From Anaerolineales bacterium (GTDB lineage Bacteria > Chloroflexota > Anaerolineae > Anaerolineales > Villigracilaceae), in assembly GCA_030824405.1 (NCBI GenBank), contig JAVBXV010000447.1, positions 1-36,232 of the forward strand: a DNA stretch of 36,232 nt. The letters run 5' to 3'. Positions within the stretch are counted from its first letter, which is position 1; every line of letters begins with the position of its first letter. This document shows, piece after piece, positions 7,274-14,644 of the stretch. Both the position numbers and the translations under genes were made by a program. The notes under the pieces are model-generated. The model searched no databases. It saw only the letters and a program-made list of their open reading frames with translations, and had not been told where the DNA came from.

Positions 7274-9196
7274 CTATTTGGAAAAACCAAACTCACTTGT
7301 CAACGTCACATGATATGGAGATGACACTTCAAACGCAAAGGATAACGCAGGAGATTTCTCTCCGTAATTGCGCGAGACCCAGCCTTCATAAGGCTTCACA
7401 TCCCGCTCGCCATAGACCAACTCGCCAGCGCGGACCATGGAAATATTCGAGAACGGGAAATTGGATTCAACATTTAAAGTAATCAACCCCTGCGCCGTGC
7501 GGATCTGGATCTTGCACCCCAGCTCACTCTCCTCGACCTGCCAATCTCCATCCACCAGCAGCCAATGCAGGCGATAGATGTGCGGCCTTCTGCGTGCAGC
7601 CAGCAGCCAATCTTCCACGCGCCAGAGCTCATCATTGAAGACAGTCACCATGCGTTCATGCTTCACGCCCAACCTGCGATAGCCTGTGTGATGAGCTTTA
7701 ATTTTATGTAATATTTTTTCGTCCAGCTCGATGACTGGTTTCACAAATGCGCTCGCCCAATCCAAAACCAGAAACCTGCCAGAGCGGGTCATCTGATCTT
7801 TGCCATCCACAGTGACTGTGTTATGCACACGCGTTGTTACCAGCGGGTTATCCCAAGGCGACTCTGCGTTATATAAATACGTGCCTGCATCCTGTGTGAT
7901 GTTTTGTCCACGCCACCATAGATCAAGATGCAACTGATCCATGTGCGAGAGACGTGATTTGAAATGAGATGCGCGTACATATGCCCACGAATTTTTTCCG
8001 CGAATGTTATCGGTGAGATACGCATCCGAATCACTTTCACGAGATGCAGCTTTGAGCCCAAGCCATGCAGACATTTCGTCCCACACGCCTGAGGTCAAAC
8101 TGTTGCGCAAGAACGCGCGCGCGGCGGCTTGCACGGTGGGTCGGTAATCGTTAAACGGGGTCACACTCAAAGGGAAGATCAAAGCTCCATCGTTGGCACC
8201 CAGGTTCGGGGTTAGGCCTGAGGCGTTGTCGAGGAGTGAGAAAAGCCAGTGAGTTGAACGTGCCAGAGCTTGTGAAGTGTTCGAAGAAAAGACATCCCGT
8301 TTAATAAAATTGATCCACAAGGCGGTGTGCAGCATCACGCGATGATAATTCGTGCTGTGCTGAATGTACTCGCCATAATTGCCGATCTGATTTTGAAACG
8401 ACCAATTGAGCCAGCGCCAGCCGAGTTTTCGCCAATTGGAATTTTTGAAAAATAATCCCGCCGTATAAATTGCAGCGGCTTCAGTGACGAGATGATTATT
8501 ATTTTGCGAACGCGCATACACCAGCGTGGACGGAATACGACTCGCGTGCTGATAAATGGACTGACGAAGCGCCGCGCTTCTTTCCGCGCTGGTGGCGGGT
8601 GCGGTCTCGAAGACATGCGCCGCCCAAACCAGCGCCAGCATGCGGATCGCAACCTCTTGCCCATTCATCCAATGCGGGCCGAGGTTGGCGGGATTGTTCT
8701 GCGTGAACGATTCGAAATATTTCCAGAAGGCTTCGGCGTATTGATCGTCTTGCGTTAAATAAAATGCGCGGCCAAGCGTGAACGCAAACGCAAAGCGGGC
8801 AGGCTCCCAAAGATACTTGATATCGTTGTGAAGAAAAGTGAATGAGGAAAGAAGTTTGTGATCGGATTCATAGGCAGTCCAATGCTGCAGAGCTTGGGCG
8901 TATTTGAAATCAAGCGCAACCGTTTCGCCAAAGATGCGGACTTTCCCCGCGACAATTTCATCTGCTTCTTTTAAAAGAATGACTTTGCCATCTTCACCGA
9001 GTATTTGAAAAAGTTGTTCACGCGAAGGCAGGGTAAATAATTGAGCAGAACTCAACTGACCAGTCTCTGTTCTTCTACTCTCGATTCTCTTGTAGTGCCC
9101 CGTGAACAAACCGAATTTATACAACGCAAACAACGCCAGCGGACGAAGCCCGAACTGGCTCAGGAATTTAAGCGCGGTGAAAAATCTTGAGATCAT
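7274..9196 (-). CDS. Heparinase II/III family protein (polysaccharide lyase-like)
   Basis: This 640-residue protein has the two-part heparinase II/III layout. The N-terminal alpha/alpha toroid (about 60-370) contains the family segments HWMNGQEVAIRMLALVWA, NNHLVTEAAAIYTAGLFF and GEYIQHSTNYHRVMLHTALW, with the Asn-Asn-His and Tyr-His residues typical of the active cleft. A beta-sandwich follows (about 390-620) with DQLHLDLWWRGQNITQDAGTYLYN shortened to its metal/His region and RVHNTVTVDGKDQM. No signal peptide is convincing, so it may act inside the cell or be exported another way. Such genes are common in exopolysaccharide clusters, where they cleave or edit uronic-acid polymers. Its ATG directly abuts the stop of the upstream Nudix gene (TAAATG), indicating translational coupling. 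Confidence 0.9.
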   Translation of the reverse strand: MISRFFTALKFLSQFGLRPLALFALYKFGLFTGHYKRIESRRTETGQLSSAQLFTLPSREQLFQILGEDGKVILLKEADEIVAGKVRIFGETVALDFKYAQALQHWTAYESDHKLLSSFTFLHNDIKYLWEPARFAFAFTLGRAFYLTQDDQYAEAFWKYFESFTQNNPANLGPHWMNGQEVAIRMLALVWAAHVFETAPATSAERSAALRQSIYQHASRIPSTLVYARSQNNNHLVTEAAAIYTAGLFFKNSNWRKLGWRWLNWSFQNQIGNYGEYIQHSTNYHRVMLHTALWINFIKRDVFSSNTSQALARSTHWLFSLLDNASGLTPNLGANDGALIFPLSVTPFNDYRPTVQAAARAFLRNSLTSGVWDEMSAWLGLKAASRESDSDAYLTDNIRGKNSWAYVRASHFKSRLSHMDQLHLDLWWRGQNITQDAGTYLYNAESPWDNPLVTTRVHNTVTVDGKDQMTRSGRFLVLDWASAFVKPVIELDEKILHKIKAHHTGYRRLGVKHERMVTVFNDELWRVEDWLLAARRRPHIYRLHWLLVDGDWQVEESELGCKIQIRTAQGLITLNVESNFPFSNISMVRAGELVYGERDVKPYEGWVSRNYGEKSPALSFAFEVSSPYHVTLTSEFGFSK

Positions 9197-9733
9197 TTAC
9201 GAAACACGTCCCAAATGAGCGAATACACGAAACAGAACAGCAACATGCAAGGCATGATGGAATTTTCCATCTTTCGCAATGGCGAGCAATTCATCCAAAG
9301 GAATCAATTGCACTTCAATATCCTCGCCGTCATCCAGATCTTGTTCTGTAATTTTTTCGGCATCGAGGGCCAGAAAGCAATAGAGCTTATTAATTTGATT
9401 GGCAGGGTTCGGGTAAACCCAACCCACTTCCACTATATTTGCAGAAGCGTAGCCTGTTTCTTCCGACAGTTCCCGTTTGACGCCAGCGAGCGGAGATTCG
9501 CCATCTTCGACAATGCCGCCAGGCAGTTCCAATAATACATCTTCCACGCCGTGACGGTATTGCTTGACCAATACAACTTTCTGATCTTTGGTGATGGCAA
9601 CAACATTGGCCCAGGTGCGAAACTCCATCACCGTGGCATTCAGCAGTTTGCCATTGGACAACTCGCAGGTATCCACCCGAAATTTCGGTTGAATGTAATT
9701 TGATTCCAACACCTTCCACGGCTTGAGCGACAT
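9197..9733 (-). CDS. Nudix hydrolase, ADP-ribose pyrophosphatase type
   Basis: This 178-residue protein is of the ADP-sugar pyrophosphatase group. An N-terminal beta region (MSLKPWKVLESNYIQPKF...DTCELSNG) leads to VVLVKQYRHGVEDVLLELPGG, the sequence seen before the catalytic helix in ADP-ribose pyrophosphatases. The Nudix box follows (GGIVEDGES...RELSEETGY), then the post-box Pro-Asn-Pro loop (YPNPANQ). The expected reaction is ADP-ribose or a related NDP-sugar to AMP plus sugar phosphate, with Mg2+. It starts three bases after the R2lox gene and its stop abuts the heparinase-like gene, so it sits inside a compact operon. Confidence 0.92.
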   Translation of the reverse strand: MSLKPWKVLESNYIQPKFRVDTCELSNGKLLNATVMEFRTWANVVAITKDQKVVLVKQYRHGVEDVLLELPGGIVEDGESPLAGVKRELSEETGYASANIVEVGWVYPNPANQINKLYCFLALDAEKITEQDLDDGEDIEVQLIPLDELLAIAKDGKFHHALHVAVLFRVFAHLGRVS

Positions 9734-9736
9734 GGC

Positions 9737-10627
9737 TTACGCATCCTCGGTTTCGCGCGCGATCTTGTTGATCTCGTCGAGACTCGCGCCTTTGGCTTTT
9801 TCAAGGCGTTCAAAGCGTTTCGCAAATTGGCTCATCGCATAATTGACAAAGTCCTCTTCGATGAGGCCGAACGGAACCACTTCGTAACGAGCGAACGCAT
9901 CGCCGATCACGCCAATGGCTGAAGGCAAAAGAATATTCATATGCATTTGAAGATTGTCCCATTCACTCGGATGCTCCGCGATCAAGCGCGATAAAAGATA
10001 CACGCCATACGCAATGTGACGGGACTCGTCCTGCTTGAGCAAGCCGATCCCTTTTCGTAAACCAGGCAGCAGGTCATTGCGTTCGAGCATGGTGAAGAAC
10101 GCCTGATAGCCCGTCTCCGCGAGCACGCCTTCGACGACCATGTTGTAGGTTACAGAGGCGGTAATTTGATTCGCAGGCGAGGCATCTGTCCGCAGGGCAT
10201 TGAGCGCGGCGGGAAGCGCTTCATAAAATAACTGACGATAGTTGTCGCCGTGGTAATGACTGAAATCCACATGCACTTCGGCAACTTCATCCATGAACCT
10301 TCTGAAAAAATCAACATGTTTGGATTCTTCGAAAAGGAACGTGGTCAGGAACATTTCCTCTTCGAGGCGGCCTTCCTGCGCGATCACCTGGATCAGCGGA
10401 AGCAGATCCAGCGTCACCGCCTCCTCGCCCGCCACGAACATGGACAGGAGCAGCCAGACCAGATCTTTTTCTTCATCAGTGAACTTCGCCCAATCCTGTT
10501 TGTCTTTTGAAAAATCAATATCCGACGGATTCCAGATGCCAAGTTTTTTGGCTTTTTCATATAACTTCATGGGCGGCAATTCGCGGTTCAATCCACGAGT
10601 GGTGGTGGTGAAGGAAGTGTGGGGCAT
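9737..10627 (-). CDS. R2-like ligand-binding oxidase (R2lox; class Ic R2-like Mn/Fe protein)
   Basis: This 296-residue ferritin-like protein has the carboxylate/His metal set of the R2 superfamily: E68 or E69 (AGEEAV), E101 and H104 (EESKH), E166 (VVEGVLAETGY), and E201 and H204 (DESRH). Val71 and Tyr161 occupy the positions that form the Val-Tyr ether cross-link in R2lox proteins such as the Mycobacterium tuberculosis homologue, which argues for R2lox rather than a true ribonucleotide reductase beta subunit. No NrdA-like gene is nearby. R2lox proteins bind a Mn/Fe site and a fatty-acid-like ligand; the physiological reaction is unknown. The ATG at 10627 has GGAG six bases upstream. It heads the operon with two Nudix genes. 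Confidence 0.88.
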   Translation of the reverse strand: MPHTSFTTTTRGLNRELPPMKLYEKAKKLGIWNPSDIDFSKDKQDWAKFTDEEKDLVWLLLSMFVAGEEAVTLDLLPLIQVIAQEGRLEEEMFLTTFLFEESKHVDFFRRFMDEVAEVHVDFSHYHGDNYRQLFYEALPAALNALRTDASPANQITASVTYNMVVEGVLAETGYQAFFTMLERNDLLPGLRKGIGLLKQDESRHIAYGVYLLSRLIAEHPSEWDNLQMHMNILLPSAIGVIGDAFARYEVVPFGLIEEDFVNYAMSQFAKRFERLEKAKGASLDEINKIARETEDA

Positions 10628-10663
10628 GAGTTCTCCAGTGCTTGGGCTAAGGTGTGGATAATA

Positions 10664-10711
10664 AAAAGTGGAAAGTAGTGCTGTGATTATACAGCCCTGC
10701 TTTCCACTTTT
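10664..10711 (-). terminator. Terminator after the DadA-like gene
   Basis: A 12-base stem (AAAAGTGGAAAG with CTTTCCACTTTT) encloses a nested GCTGT/ACAGC stem. On the minus strand it is followed by a T-rich run. It lies 16 bases past the stop of the gene at 10728-11978 and upstream of the R2lox gene, separating the two transcription units. Confidence 0.8.
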
Positions 10712-10727
10712 CGTTTTTATTTTTTTC

Positions 10728-11978
10728 TTAAAATCGATCCAACCGCAGCGGACTTAAACTGAAAGCTGGTTCCTGTCCATTGACTAATTCGGCTACGACC
10801 TGGCCTGTCCCTGGACCAAGCGATAAGCCGAGCATGGCATGCCCCGTGGCGAGAATTAAATTGCTGTGATTCGGCGATCTTCCAATGATGGGCATACCAT
10901 CAGGCGTGGTGGGACGTAAGCCCGCCCAGGTTTCTTTTATGTCAAGTTTTTCATCGAGCGCAATATATTCTCGCGCAGAGTTTTCGATGCGTTGAATCCA
11001 AAGCGGGTTGGGGGTTGTGCTTCCATTGCCCACTTCAAGACGGCCTGTGAAACGCAAGACATCTCCCATCGGCGAAACGGCGATTCTACGCTCGCCAAGA
11101 ATCAAGGCATGGCTCGGCATGTGCTTGGTGGCAGACATGGTCAGGCTGTATCCGCGCGCTGGCTGGATGGGAATGTTTAATTTCAAATCGCGTGCAACGG
11201 ATGGAGTGAATGCACCTGCGGCGAGAATGATCTGTTCCGCTTCGAAATCACCTGCGCTGGTTTTGACTTTGGTGATCTTTCCGTTTGCAGATTCAAACCC
11301 AGTGACAGGCGTGTGCTCAAGCATCTCCGCACCCATCGCGCGGACGCGGTCACTTAATAGTTTGAGAAAGACCGCAGGGTTGAGATGTGAGTCACCTGTA
11401 AAATGCACGCCGCCGATGATGTCATCTAATGCGGCGGGTTCCACTTCATGCACCTTGGATCTATCGTACACGTCCACTGGGATGCCATGCTTCTGCATGA
11501 GTTCACCTTCGTGTTTGCCGCCGTTGAAAGCCGATTCTGTTTTATATAAAAAGAGTAAACCTTTTTCTTGATATGAGCAGTCAAATTTTTCTTCGGCAAT
11601 TAACTGTGCAAAATTTCTGGCGCTCAATTGACCGAGACTATTCAACGGCGCAATCGCACGCTGTACATTAGATTTATTACAAGCCAGCACAAATTGCAAC
11701 AGCCATGAAATATATTTTGGGTCGAGGCTGACCTTCATCCCAAACGGACTGTGCACAGGGTCGAGCATCCACTTGAGCGCGGAGGTTACTACTCCAGGCG
11801 CAGCCAGTGGAATGATGTGACTCGGCACGATATGCCCCGCATTGCCCGAGCCGCTGCCTTTGCCAATTTCTTTAGCGTCGAGGATGGTGACTTTGCGCCC
11901 AGATTTCAAAAGATAGTAAGCGCAGCTTAATCCCACGGGTCCGCCGCCGATGATGAGGATGTCTGTTTTTGTTGTCAT
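10728..11978 (-). CDS. FAD-dependent D-amino acid dehydrogenase (DadA-like; probable D-hydroxyproline dehydrogenase)
   Basis: This 416-residue DAO-family flavoprotein begins with the dinucleotide-binding motif DILIIGGGPVGLSCAYY (about 6-22), followed by the acidic end of strand 2 (VTILDAKEIG). It contains GSGSGNAGHIVPSH typical of DadA proteins, and the C-terminal FAD-closing segment ETWAGLRPTTPDGMPIIGR and LATGHAMLGLSLGPGTG. With the hydroxyproline epimerase and DapA-type gene on the same strand upstream, the likely substrate is cis-4-hydroxy-D-proline, oxidised to the pyrroline-carboxylate with electrons going to a membrane acceptor. Substrate is inferred from context only; other D-amino acids are possible. 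A GIY-YIG cassette now lies between it and the epimerase. Confidence 0.88.
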   Translation of the reverse strand: MTTKTDILIIGGGPVGLSCAYYLLKSGRKVTILDAKEIGKGSGSGNAGHIVPSHIIPLAAPGVVTSALKWMLDPVHSPFGMKVSLDPKYISWLLQFVLACNKSNVQRAIAPLNSLGQLSARNFAQLIAEEKFDCSYQEKGLLFLYKTESAFNGGKHEGELMQKHGIPVDVYDRSKVHEVEPAALDDIIGGVHFTGDSHLNPAVFLKLLSDRVRAMGAEMLEHTPVTGFESANGKITKVKTSAGDFEAEQIILAAGAFTPSVARDLKLNIPIQPARGYSLTMSATKHMPSHALILGERRIAVSPMGDVLRFTGRLEVGNGSTTPNPLWIQRIENSAREYIALDEKLDIKETWAGLRPTTPDGMPIIGRSPNHSNLILATGHAMLGLSLGPGTGQVVAELVNGQEPAFSLSPLRLDRF

Positions 11979-11999
11979 GGTTTACTCTCATTTTCATAT

Positions 12000-12125
12000 G
12001 GTGGTTGAGTAGTCCCGCATGCTTTTTGCGGGACGTATCGAAACCACACCTTTGAATTTCAATTTTTCTTGTGATTGGTGGTTTCGGTACGACGGCGGAA
12101 GAGCATCGCCGTCTACTCAACCACC
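12000..12125. repeat. Large palindromic repeat X1 (paired GGTGGTTGAGTAG elements)
   Basis: Two half-elements face each other. Positions 12000-12050 start GGTGGTTGAGTAG and end in ATCGAAACCACACC, with a TCCCGC/GCGGGA stem inside. Positions 12077-12125 are the inverted version, with an ACGGCG/CGCCGT stem, ending CTACTCAACCACC. A nearly identical pair, X2, lies at 12465-12585 in the same orientation. The final codons and stop (TAG) of the GIY-YIG gene are provided by this repeat's edge. Confidence 0.85.
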
Positions 12126-12445
12126 GAGGTTTCATTGAATAGCGAGTCGTCTTTGATTTTACTTCTATCGAAAATCTTCTTTGCTAATGCAGGCAATAAT
12201 TCTGATTGACCATTTATCAGCGCTTCACGTTTTGCCCTGCGCCAGCCCTGGACTTGCTTCTCGCGGTAAAACGCTTCATCAACACGTTCATATTCTTCAC
12301 AGTAAACTAATTTCACAGGCAGGCGTTTGGATGTGTAGTTTGCGCCAATCCCCGCTTGATGTTGAGACAAGCGGCGTTTTATGTCTTTGGTTGAACCAAC
12401 GTAATATGATTCATCACAACATTCGAGAATATACATCCATGCCAT
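12113..12445 (-). CDS. GIY-YIG nuclease domain protein (UPF0213/YhbQ-like)
   Basis: This is a 110-residue single-domain GIY-YIG protein. It begins MAWMYILECCDESYYVGSTK, where MYIL and YYVG stand for the GIY and YIG strands. The catalytic Arg is in KDIKRRLSQHQAG and the metal-binding Glu in FYREKQVQGWRRAKREALI. The start ATG at 12445 is chosen; the frame extends 22 codons further only because repeat X2 is open, and ATG 12436 is also possible. The last four codons (S-V-V-E) and the TAG stop are part of repeat X1. Such small GIY-YIG proteins are stand-alone nucleases of unclear role. Here the gene interrupts a hydroxyproline operon and is bracketed by two large palindromes, which suggests a mobile or repeat-associated cassette. 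Confidence 0.87.
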   Translation of the reverse strand: MAWMYILECCDESYYVGSTKDIKRRLSQHQAGIGANYTSKRLPVKLVYCEEYERVDEAFYREKQVQGWRRAKREALINGQSELLPALAKKIFDRSKIKDDSLFNETSVVE

Positions 12446-12464
12446 AAAAAGTTTTATCCATATT

Positions 12465-12585
12465 GGTGGTTGAGTAGGGTCGAGCGATAGCGAGACCCGT
12501 ATCGAAACCACACCTTTGAATTTAATATATGCCTATTATGCTGGTTTCGATACGGCGGCGAAGAGCATGCCGCCTACTCAACCAG
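12465..12585. repeat. Large palindromic repeat X2 (second copy, other side of GIY-YIG gene)
   Basis: This has the same design and orientation as X1. The half at 12465-12514 starts GGTGGTTGAGTAG and ends ATCGAAACCACACC; the shared flank TTTGAATTT follows in both copies. The inverted half at 12541-12585 ends CTACTCAACCAG. The inner stems differ in sequence from those in X1 (GGGTC.../...GAGACCC and GCGGC/GCCGC types), so they vary while the ends are conserved, as in REP/BIME-like repeats. Confidence 0.85.
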
Positions 12586-12601
12586 CGGGGTTGGATATTT
12601 A

Positions 12602-13648
12602 TCAAATTCCGCTTCCGAACGGATCGCGCTCATCCACCAAGATCATGCCCTCGGCCATGACCCATGCTTCGCCTGTGATGGTGGGGATGATGTTGTCACC
12701 ATCCAATTGCACACTGCCTTCGAAGATACTGCCGACGACGCTTTGTTGTTTCCACGTTTGCCCAATCTGCAATTTTCCATCGGAATATAAACAGGCGAGT
12801 TTTGCGCTGGTGCCTGTTCCGCAGGGTGAGCGGTCGTAGGCTTTGCCTGGGCAGAGGACAAAACTTTTGCTGTCGGCTGCAGCAGTGGACGCGAATAATT
12901 CGATGTGGTCGATCTCGGCGCCATTCGCGCCTGTGATGCCGTTGGCGGTTAATTCCTCGCGCACACGCCACGAGAAATCGGTCAGCGCTTCGAGGTTTTG
13001 CATGGACACGTCCAAGCCGTGATCGTGCGTGAGAAAAAACCAATTGCCGCCCCACGCCACGTCACCATGGATGGTTTTGCCTTCTACTTCAACTGGGATA
13101 TGAGTCAGATGGCGATAGGCGGGAATATTTTTGACTGAGACGCGATTCGGGTACATGTCGTTCCCCAAAGGGGACGCTGTGCGAGGGCGCTCTTGGTTTT
13201 CGCCCGAAGCAATCTCCCTATCAACTGGAGGTTGCTTCGTCGGGAAGAGCAAGTGCCCTCCTCGCAACGACATGGGATGCAGAGTTGCTTCCACAACCCC
13301 AACAGGAGTTTCCACCCGAATCACGCCAGGCTGAACTTTTCCAAGATAGGCGAGGGATGCGATCAGGCCGATGGTGCCGTGTCCGCACATGCCAAGGTAG
13401 CCGACGTTGTTGAAGAAGATGACTCCGAATTGACAGGTTGGGTCGGCGGGTTCGACGAGCAATGCGCCGACGAGCACATCTGATCCGCGGGGTTCGTTGA
13501 GGACGGTGGTGCGGAAGTCGTCGTGGTCTTTTTTCAGGTTGGATAATTTATCAGCAACAGAACCAGTTCCGAGGTCGAAGGGAGGCGTTTCTATTAAACG
13601 GGTGGGCTCTCCGCCCGTGTGCGAGTCTAAGAAGGGGATTCGTTTCAT
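12602..13648 (-). CDS. 4-hydroxyproline epimerase (proline racemase family) with repeat-encoded insertion
   Basis: This 348-residue proline racemase family protein has both catalytic cysteines: C88 in MCGHGTIG and C276 in SPCGTGTSA. In the characterised Pseudomonas enzyme the pair is Cys88/Cys236, and about 310 residues is usual. The 40-residue excess equals one insertion at about residues 126-166, encoded by the palindromic repeat at 13154-13274. The Cys/Cys pair (rather than Cys/Thr) indicates epimerase or racemase rather than dehydratase activity: trans-4-hydroxy-L-proline to cis-4-hydroxy-D-proline. I chose the ATG at 13648 (MKRIPFLDSHTGGEPTR); the 13 codons before it come from another hairpin repeat. 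Upstream is the DapA-family gene and downstream the DadA-like dehydrogenase, the next steps of the pathway. Whether the insertion is tolerated is unknown. Confidence 0.9.
   Translation of the reverse strand: MKRIPFLDSHTGGEPTRLIETPPFDLGTGSVADKLSNLKKDHDDFRTTVLNEPRGSDVLVGALLVEPADPTCQFGVIFFNNVGYLGMCGHGTIGLIASLAYLGKVQPGVIRVETPVGVVEATLHPMSLRGGHLLFPTKQPPVDREIASGENQERPRTASPLGNDMYPNRVSVKNIPAYRHLTHIPVEVEGKTIHGDVAWGGNWFFLTHDHGLDVSMQNLEALTDFSWRVREELTANGITGANGAEIDHIELFASTAAADSKSFVLCPGKAYDRSPCGTGTSAKLACLYSDGKLQIGQTWKQQSVVGSIFEGSVQLDGDNIIPTITGEAWVMAEGMILVDERDPFGSGI
13154..13274. repeat. Palindromic repeat family A, copy 1, in frame inside the epimerase gene
   Basis: The ends are CATGTCGTT and AACGACATG. 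The inner arms GCGAGGGCGCTCTTG / AGAGC..CCCTCCTCGC and CCCGAAGCAATC / GGTTGCTTCGTCGGG match copies at 27537, 31263 and 34795. This copy carries an extra internal CCCCAAAGGGGAC word. Read on the minus strand it is open in the epimerase frame and encodes a peptide beginning MSLRGG, the same start seen when copies 2 and 4 are read through. Confidence 0.88.
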
Positions 13649-13672
13649 CGGGTAGACATCCAAAAAATTCTT

Positions 13673-13716
13673 AACCACAAAGGGCACGAAGGAAAACCTT
13701 TGTGCCCTTTGTGGTT
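13673..13716. repeat. Hairpin repeat between DapA-family and epimerase genes
   Basis: Two 20-base arms (AACCACAAAGGGCACGAAGG and a complement with one mismatch) have a 4-base loop. Words of the CCACAAAGGCACAAAGG type are widespread intergenic repeats in environmental bacteria. It lies six bases past the upstream stop and extends the epimerase frame artificially. Confidence 0.8.
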
Positions 13717-13722
13717 GGCGGG

Positions 13723-14601
13723 TTATAAATTTACGGCGAGTTTGAAGACTTGCTCGAAGGCGACGCGGTCTACGTCTGTGATGGGGAGCAGGGGCTGGCG
13801 CGGACCGCCGACGGGGATGCCCATCATTTCACAGCCGAGTTTGACCTTTTGGGTGTAGCCGCCGCTTTCCATATTGCGGAGCATGGGCAGGAGTTTGCTC
13901 ATGTGCGTGCGGGCGGTGACGAAGTCGTTGGCGAGCGCGGCTTCGAGCACTTGCAAATGCTGTAATGGGGCGCATGAGGCGGCGCCGCCGATCCATGAGG
14001 TTGTACCCCACAGGAAGTAGTCGAGCGCCTGGTCGTCGGAGCCGCAGATCATTTGATAGCGGTCGCCGTAGCGCAGACGGAACTCGTAGACGCGGGACAT
14101 GTCGCCGCTGGCTTCTTTGATGCCGATGATGTGATCGTATTTGGTAAGACCGTCCATCACTTCGTAACTGACTTCGGTGCCCGCGCGCCAGGGGAAGTTG
14201 TAGAGCACGATCGGAATTTTGACGGCTTTGGCAACGGATTCATAATGCGCGAGCAACTCGCTCTGGTTGGGACGTGAATACGGCGGGACGGCGACCATCA
14301 GCGCGTCGTAGCCCATGCCTTCGGCGATCTGCGAATAGCGGATAACATCGCGCGTGGCGCCAGAGTTTGTGCCTGCAATCAGCGTGGCCCGCCCGTTGAC
14401 TTTCTCTTTGACGAATTTGAAAATCTCCAAACGCTCGGCTTCGGTGAAGGCGTAGACTTCGCCCGTGGTGCCGCCTGGGACAAGGCCTGCAATTTTGTTG
14501 GTAATCAGAAATTCGATCAGTTGTTCGAGGACAGGGTAGTTGATGCTTTCATCTGCGTTGAAGGGGGTGACGATGGGGGCGTATATTCCTTTAAGGTTCA
14601 T
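13723..14601 (-). CDS. DapA/N-acetylneuraminate lyase family protein (probable pyrroline-4-hydroxy-2-carboxylate deaminase)
   Basis: This is a 292-residue class I aldolase-type (beta/alpha)8 barrel. The Schiff-base lysine is K162 in IIGIKEASGD, the catalytic Tyr is Y134 in VLYNFP, and the Thr-Thr pair is at 45-46 in PGGTTGEVYAF. These positions match DapA almost exactly, but the local genes are not for lysine synthesis. Next to the hydroxyproline epimerase and a DadA-like dehydrogenase, the best-fitting role is deamination/dehydration of the pyrroline hydroxy-carboxylate to 2-oxoglutarate semialdehyde. The start has GGAGAACCTT before the ATG. True DapA or another keto-acid lyase remains possible. 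The semialdehyde dehydrogenase expected for the last step is not in the window. Confidence 0.85.
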   Translation of the reverse strand: MNLKGIYAPIVTPFNADESINYPVLEQLIEFLITNKIAGLVPGGTTGEVYAFTEAERLEIFKFVKEKVNGRATLIAGTNSGATRDVIRYSQIAEGMGYDALMVAVPPYSRPNQSELLAHYESVAKAVKIPIVLYNFPWRAGTEVSYEVMDGLTKYDHIIGIKEASGDMSRVYEFRLRYGDRYQMICGSDDQALDYFLWGTTSWIGGAASCAPLQHLQVLEAALANDFVTARTHMSKLLPMLRNMESGGYTQKVKLGCEMMGIPVGGPRQPLLPITDVDRVAFEQVFKLAVNL

Positions 14602-14644
14602 AAGGTTCTCCAGTTAGAAAGTTTGAAGGTTTCGCTCTAAGTTT

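Noticed and set aside
9737-10627. True ribonucleotide reductase beta subunit
   Set aside because: Val71 and Tyr161 of the R2lox cross-link are present, the protein is short, and no alpha subunit gene is adjacent.
12600-12610. Attachment-site or integrase-bounded island around the hydroxyproline genes
   Set aside because: No integrase, tRNA or direct repeat of att type was seen; the repeats present are palindromic elements around single genes.
13723-14601. Assignment as dapA of lysine biosynthesis
   Set aside because: Catalytic residues are shared across the family, but neighbours are an epimerase and a D-amino acid dehydrogenase-like gene rather than lysine genes.
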